Assembly: GCA_018238825.1 (NCBI GenBank)
Contig: JABCSP010000046.1
Span: 1 to 11,105, forward strand
Origin: Candidatus Thorarchaeota archaeon
GTDB taxonomy: Archaea > Asgardarchaeota > Thorarchaeia > Thorarchaeales > Thorarchaeaceae
Direction of reading: 5' to 3'
Length of the DNA stretch: 11,105 nucleotides
Below are positions 6,935-11,105 of this stretch, piece after piece. A program made the position numbers and the translations under genes. Numbering within the stretch: the stretch's first letter is position 1; each line of letters starts with the position of its first letter. The notes below the pieces were generated by a model, which was not told where the DNA came from, searched no databases, and saw only the letters and a program-made list of their open reading frames with translations.

Positions 6935-8167
6935 TTGAGCGAGAATAATCAAACGCTTTTAGAACAGATTCGTGAGAGGATTACCAATCAGAGTTATATC
7001 AAGAGCCTGATTGATATTACTAAGAATAAACAGAACTATTTGGTACTAATCGTCTGCATTGCAGTTATACTAATTGCAAAGTCATTGGTAGTCAGTATGG
7101 CCATATATATGTGTGAAGAAGATATGGTCGTTTTCACAGGGATGGTTCCCGATGTAGATGATATTGTTTTAGCATTGGGACATCAGTGGGACTCTAATCA
7201 TTTTGTGAATATAGCAACTAATTGGTACCCATCAGGTGTCGAGAATGATATTGTGTTCGCATTTGCCCCTCTATATCCCTATATGATTTCTGTAGTATCA
7301 AATTATGTTGAGAACTACTATATGGCTGGATTAATTGTTTCCAATGTATTCTATTTCATGTCACTAATAGCATTCTATTTCGTGGCGCGCCAGTATATGA
7401 ATCAGACTTCTTCATATTTGGCAACAACATTTTTTGCAACATTTCCACCTTATCTTGTATATGGAACAGTGGCATATACAGAACCTGTGGCATTGTTCTT
7501 TGCAATCACATCATGGTTCTTTTTTAAAAGAGAGAATTATCATATTGCATCTTTATTGATAACACTGGCAATATTTACAAGATATGTATTTGTGATGGTT
7601 GTACCTGTATACGGGTTGATCATACTCTCAAGGAGCATTCGTAAATATAAAAGTCATGAACCAGCAAGAAATCTTATAGATTTTAGAATTCTATGGCTCT
7701 TAATTCCAACTATATCTACAATTCTGTTGTTCAAATACTTTGAATCACTGACTGGAAACTTCTTTGTAGCTTTTGATAGTCATGTGTTCTTTGCAGACTC
7801 CATGAAAACACCGATTGATCAGTTCGATTGGTTCTTCACAGGATTTTATACTGAACTGAATAATCTAAATCCAATAAGACTTCTTTTGGAACGATATGTA
7901 TTCACAATTCCATTCGCTATTCTAATCATATCACTGTTCAGGGATAAGAAGGAACTAGGTATATACGGTATTGCATTGATGTGGCTCACAATGAGTATGG
8001 TGGGTATATCTGGTATTGCGGCCCCTAGAGTAATGTTATCGTCATGGGTCGCCCTATTGGCTCTTGGAGAGAATACTTCACCTTCAATATATGCAGTTGC
8101 AATAGGGTTATCTATTGTTTCTGGGCTGTGGATTATGTTCCGATTCCTGACGGGATTCTATGCCTAG
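6935..8167 (+). CDS. PIG-V-like GT-C membrane glycosyltransferase (probable mannosyltransferase)
   Basis: This 410-residue polytopic membrane protein has about 8-10 hydrophobic segments, the first at 34-58. It resembles the PIG-V/GPI mannosyltransferase II group of GT-C enzymes, which use lipid-phosphate-linked sugars on the outer membrane face. Supporting motifs are WDSNHFVNIA (85-94), with Asp86 as the likely catalytic acid/base position after the first helix, then FAFAPLYP (108-115), AYTEP (180-184) and FTRYVF (214-219). An archaeal role could be extension of N-glycans, glycolipids or an S-layer anchor; acceptor and donor are inferred only at family level. The start is TTG at 6935, with GGAG 8 bases upstream. 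The gene is divergent from zinc-array paralogue 1 and convergent with paralogue 2, ending 8 bases from it. No other glycosylation gene lies beside it in the window. Confidence 0.75.
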   Translation: MSENNQTLLEQIRERITNQSYIKSLIDITKNKQNYLVLIVCIAVILIAKSLVVSMAIYMCEEDMVVFTGMVPDVDDIVLALGHQWDSNHFVNIATNWYPSGVENDIVFAFAPLYPYMISVVSNYVENYYMAGLIVSNVFYFMSLIAFYFVARQYMNQTSSYLATTFFATFPPYLVYGTVAYTEPVALFFAITSWFFFKRENYHIASLLITLAIFTRYVFVMVVPVYGLIILSRSIRKYKSHEPARNLIDFRILWLLIPTISTILLFKYFESLTGNFFVAFDSHVFFADSMKTPIDQFDWFFTGFYTELNNLNPIRLLLERYVFTIPFAILIISLFRDKKELGIYGIALMWLTMSMVGISGIAAPRVMLSSWVALLALGENTSPSIYAVAIGLSIVSGLWIMFRFLTGFYA

Positions 8168-8175
8168 GATAGACA

Positions 8176-10452
8176 TTATTGCAAATAGAGTGCAATGGTG
8201 AGTGTATGTGTACAGTATTTGCAGCGGATGGGAAGACGTCTTCCAATTTCCTCAACCTGTTCAGGTTCAAGAGGTGCCCCACATCGCAGACAGACCCATG
8301 AGTCCATTGTGTCTGCTAATTCGTCAATTGTAGTTGGTAGCATAGAAACATCTTCACCAAGAGCTTCAACCACGATAGTGGAATGTCGTCCATTCTCAGG
8401 GCCTGTAATCATTAAAATCACAGCAATCTTGTTCTTTGTGTATTTGCCCTCAGCGTACCCACGAATCGTACCTATGAACTCCCCAGCAACAATGTGTTCT
8501 TCAGTATCCACAACATGGAAGTTCTTTGTTGGAAGGATCTTCTCAGCTTTTGTAAACAGAACTTGAGGATTCCAATCAAGGCTCTGCTCCTGCTGCGTCT
8601 TCTGTAAACCTGAAAGTAATAGATCAAAGTCCTTGGAGGTTTTCTTTGATGGAAGTAGAAGGTCACAAACAGATCGAATCAGGTAAGGTTCTACACTTAT
8701 GGTATGAAGTTGGTCTAGGAAGTCAATGTATGATACGGTTGCGACGACCTTACCTTGGACACAGTCCTTACTTGGATAGAATGTGAATTGTGGACTACGG
8801 AACCCACCGACCTCAATCCGAGATATTGATTTTACATTCTCGCCCGCGAGTTCCAAACAATCAATCGGATAGGCCACAATGCTAACAGTTACGTTTGTTA
8901 TCACATAACCACTGTTATTGGCAACTTTAACCTTGTAGTCAAACTTACCTCCAACAATCTCACATCCACGCATTACCTTAACTCCGGATTCTGAAGAGAT
9001 GATAGGTTCAACTGCGACTTCGAGAGTAACTGGAGGTTCAGGTTCTGAAGCCTCAACAGGAGGCTTACTCTTGTCAGCCTCAATCTCTTCATAGGCAAGC
9101 TGCATGGCTTTTGCATGATCAGGAGGAATGTCAAAGACAAATTTCCCATGAATTGGACACAATTGAACAACTCTATCTTCTCGGGCTCCAGGTTCAACAT
9201 AAACAAGATCAAGTTGCTCGTAGCACTCAGGACACTGATAGAATCTTTTGTAAAGGTCTACAAGGGTTTCTGAATCAAGACCAGGTTTGAATAATCTCTT
9301 ACTACGATGACCATTCCTACACTCGACATCAAACTCGACTAGTCCTCTTCGTTCCTCTACATCTCGAAGAGTAAGAGGCATATTGCATTTTTCACAATTC
9401 AGACTTCGCACAATTGAAGGTAATCTGTCAAGCTTTTCTTCATAATCTGAAATTAGATTAAAAATTGAAGGAGGTACTTCGCGTTGCATGACTCCATGAA
9501 TAGGACACACAATCTGAAAATTCACTTTCTTGCTGCTCTTTCGCTTACTCAAGATGTGCGTCAAGTGACCGCATTCGTCGCAAGTCAGCATCGCCCTTGT
9601 TATTCTCTCTGCAATAGGTTCTGTCCAGGATAATGGAAGGATCCTTTCAGTGGTGTACTTTTTTCCAGGACATATACACTTGAGTCGATACCCGGACTTG
9701 TCATCTTCAATCGAACGAATTGCTAGTGATTGACGACATTCTCGAGATGTCAATGTAGCTCGTAGTACAGCATCCTCAGGTATCTCTGAAACAGCTTCTC
9801 GAAGGGGATCTAGAAATGCATAAGGAATATCTTTCTTTGAAACTCCATGGACCGGACACGAAGAGTGAACCCTCGCGGTATTTCCACGTGTTTCTACATT
9901 CGCAATGTGACCAGGTAGACCACATTTGTCGCAATGGACAACACGTTGCAGAATTCGTTTTAATAATGATGATTCAAGAGACTCAGGTAGAAATCGATGA
10001 GCTCTGTGGCCATTTGCACAGCGAGTGTCAAGTTCAATTATCCCTCCACGTTGCTCCATCTCACTCACTGCATAAATGAGACCACATTGAGGACATCTGA
10101 ATGAATCAATAATTGACCTCGGGCTATCAACCTCCGCAGCTGCAAGCTCAATAGTAGACAGGAAGGCTTTAGGAAAATCACGTTTCTGAACACTATGCTT
10201 TGGACAGAGAAACAAGCCCTCAATCTTTGAACCTTGAAGACGGGTTCCTACAAGAGACATATTTGAACCACATTCAAGACAGACGAACAACTTTTTGAAG
10301 ATCTCAGATCCCATCTCTTTGATATGGTGGTCTGATACCCTTCTAGCACTCTTGTGACCATTGAGACATTGAGTTTCAAGTGTGAGGATTCGGTCCTTCA
10401 TCTCCGCATTGCGGATGTATAGAGGTTCGCGACATTTCTTGCATGAGAACAC
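8176..10452 (-). CDS. Eight-module zinc-finger array protein with appendage-like C-terminal domains and zinc ribbon (paralogue 2)
   Basis: This 758-residue protein is a paralogue of the one at 4857-6707; about 26 of the first 58 residues match by eye. CxxC or remnants lie at 4, 58, 120, 174, 236, 291, 353 and 407, with the same alternating Cx3H and Cx2H closures. Module 5 has lost its first Cys (Ser236) and its His (Lys265). A Pro/Glu-rich hinge (463-485) leads to a beta-sandwich-like domain (about 497-596) and an alpha/beta domain (about 605-715). The four-Cys ribbon is CLRC (721-724) plus CKYC (744-747). The sandwich and alpha/beta order recalls adaptor and COPI appendages; this is inference. 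No membrane helix or signal peptide is seen. The start is GTG at 10452, with AGGTG 7 bases upstream. CTATAG at 10492-10497 is a weak TATA candidate. Function unknown. Confidence 0.85.
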   Translation of the reverse strand: MFSCKKCREPLYIRNAEMKDRILTLETQCLNGHKSARRVSDHHIKEMGSEIFKKLFVCLECGSNMSLVGTRLQGSKIEGLFLCPKHSVQKRDFPKAFLSTIELAAAEVDSPRSIIDSFRCPQCGLIYAVSEMEQRGGIIELDTRCANGHRAHRFLPESLESSLLKRILQRVVHCDKCGLPGHIANVETRGNTARVHSSCPVHGVSKKDIPYAFLDPLREAVSEIPEDAVLRATLTSRECRQSLAIRSIEDDKSGYRLKCICPGKKYTTERILPLSWTEPIAERITRAMLTCDECGHLTHILSKRKSSKKVNFQIVCPIHGVMQREVPPSIFNLISDYEEKLDRLPSIVRSLNCEKCNMPLTLRDVEERRGLVEFDVECRNGHRSKRLFKPGLDSETLVDLYKRFYQCPECYEQLDLVYVEPGAREDRVVQLCPIHGKFVFDIPPDHAKAMQLAYEEIEADKSKPPVEASEPEPPVTLEVAVEPIISSESGVKVMRGCEIVGGKFDYKVKVANNSGYVITNVTVSIVAYPIDCLELAGENVKSISRIEVGGFRSPQFTFYPSKDCVQGKVVATVSYIDFLDQLHTISVEPYLIRSVCDLLLPSKKTSKDFDLLLSGLQKTQQEQSLDWNPQVLFTKAEKILPTKNFHVVDTEEHIVAGEFIGTIRGYAEGKYTKNKIAVILMITGPENGRHSTIVVEALGEDVSMLPTTIDELADTMDSWVCLRCGAPLEPEQVEEIGRRLPIRCKYCTHTLTIALYLQ
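9148..10443 (-). repeat. Protein-level repeat: alternating zinc modules in paralogue 2, module 5 degenerate
   Basis: Module spacing is 54, 62, 54, 62, 55, 62 and 54 residues, nearly identical to paralogue 1. The one extra residue lies in the damaged fifth module. Second ligand pairs are C29/H33, C83/H86, C145/H149, C199/H202, C261/K265, C316/H319, C378/H382 and C432/H435. Seven of the eight sites look able to bind zinc. Confidence 0.9.
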
Positions 10453-10553
10453 AGTTTAACACCTAAGGTGAAAGTCGATAGTAGTTGATATCTATAGAAG
10501 CGAAGCTTTAGTTCTTAAGCAAATCTTAGACAAGTATCTCGAATATCTTCATT

Positions 10554-11021
10554 TTATGGTCCAGATTCTTCTTCAGTTGTATCAGTATCGTCTTTCGAAG
10601 ATTCTTCAGCCGTGATATCCTCAATTTTTTCTTTGTTCATCTTGGATTCAACAAGCTTCTGCAGGTGCGTAATAACTGGAAGTTCACCTCGCTGGAGAGC
10701 AAGAGGGATCGCAAAATAGACAACTGCTACACCACCTATTACGATGAGTGCAGGACCAATGAATGGAACAAAGAATATGAAATATCCTACAATCTGCAGC
10801 AATGCTCCAAGAAGTAGTCCTGGCCAAGCAAGTGCAACTGGTCTGCTAAGTGATGTTAATGCAGCTGAAAAACAAACAAGAACAAATCCAGTGGTAAGAA
10901 ATATACCTCCAAAAAATAGTATGTAATATCCCAGATACCAGATAATTGCGCCAGCTAAAATCATCAAGAAATTCGGGTCTGATGCAATTTCATTAAGAGC
11001 TTTCTTAGGTTCAACAATCAT
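10554..11021 (-). CDS. Small four-helix membrane protein with acidic C-terminal tail
   Basis: I do not recognise a family for this 155-residue protein. Hydrophobic stretches at about 18-57 (long enough for two helices), 64-85 and 87-108 suggest four membrane segments with Gly- and Phe-rich packing. Residues 109-155 are hydrophilic, and the last 30 or so are rich in Glu, Asp, Ser and Thr, which suggests a flexible cytosolic tail. The ATG at 11021 is preferred because GGTGA lies 5 bases before it; an in-frame GTG at 11030 is part of that signal and would add three residues. TTTTAAG or TTAATACAT on the minus strand near 11047-11062 could be the promoter. The next gene on the same strand, the zinc-array protein, starts 101 bases after the stop, so co-transcription is possible but not shown. 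A real gene is likely from hydrophobicity and start signals; no role is proposed. Confidence 0.75.
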   Translation of the reverse strand: MIVEPKKALNEIASDPNFLMILAGAIIWYLGYYILFFGGIFLTTGFVLVCFSAALTSLSRPVALAWPGLLLGALLQIVGYFIFFVPFIGPALIVIGGVAVVYFAIPLALQRGELPVITHLQKLVESKMNKEKIEDITAEESSKDDTDTTEEESGP

Positions 11022-11026
11022 GGCGT

Positions 11027-11031
11027 TCACC
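11027..11031 (-). promoter_or_regulatory. Shine-Dalgarno site that decides the start of the small membrane protein
   Basis: GGTGA on the minus strand lies 5 bases before the ATG at 11021. It contains the competing GTG at 11030, the same arrangement as at the ubiX start. Confidence 0.6.
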
Positions 11032-11105
11032 AGTACAGATTCATTGACTTAAAATGTATTAATCATTACGAATGAGTGATAGGTGAACCAGATCAGATAC
11101 TTCCC

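Noticed and set aside
4857..10452. The zinc-array proteins as transposases, RNA polymerase subunits or other known zinc-ribbon proteins.
   Set aside because: No catalytic or polymerase motifs are visible, and the regular eight-module alternation does not match those families.
10453..10553. Hairpin AAGCGAAGCTT near 10498-10508 as a terminator or RNA element.
   Set aside because: The arms are only four bases with no T-run after them; it is not stronger than chance.
11022..11030. GTG at 11030 as the start of the small membrane protein.
   Set aside because: It overlaps GGTGA, which better serves the ATG at 11021.
11083..11105. A possible GTG start of a plus-strand gene at the right edge.
   Set aside because: Only seven codons are visible and no ribosome site supports it.

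Overview
The window looks like a piece of an archaeal chromosome. DUF2070 is, as far as I know, an archaeal membrane-protein family. Several starts are TTG or GTG preceded by Shine-Dalgarno motifs of the GGAGG/GAGGTGA type, which match the archaeal 16S 3' end. The best promoter is a TATA-type element. A PIG-V-like GT-C sugar transferase and large multi-zinc-finger proteins would fit an Asgard-type lineage, but that placement is a guess. No RNA gene, insertion sequence, CRISPR array or phage gene was seen.

Left part (1-2330, minus strand): a PadR-family repressor gene is followed, one base after its stop, by an ABC exporter half-transporter that runs off the left edge. The exporter has a degenerate ATPase site (catalytic Glu to Asp, H-loop His to Gln), so it is probably one half of a heterodimer whose partner lies outside the window. 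Three 12-bp ATCG-N4-CGAT dyads lie between a TATA-like box and the padR start. They are the likely autorepression operator.

Middle (2421-4852, plus strand): a DUF2070 membrane protein and a UbiX-type flavin prenyltransferase form a two-gene unit with a 17-base gap. UbiX makes prenylated FMN for UbiD-type decarboxylases. This copy carries Trp where the usual active-site Tyr of the PAFY motif is expected.

Right part (4857-11021): two large paralogous zinc-finger proteins, both on the minus strand, flank a plus-strand PIG-V-like membrane glycosyltransferase. Each paralogue has eight zinc modules that strictly alternate between a CxxC...Cx3H type and a CxxC...Cx2H type, with CxxC spacings of 54, 62, 54, 62 and so on. 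The two proteins stay in register over about 430 residues and then differ. The larger one adds a beta-sandwich that, with the alpha/beta domain after it, recalls the appendage of coat adaptors. Both end in an alpha/beta domain and a four-Cys ribbon. A small four-helix membrane protein with an acidic tail lies upstream of the larger paralogue on the same strand. The paired zinc-array proteins are the least explained and most interesting content. No function can be assigned to them from sequence alone.
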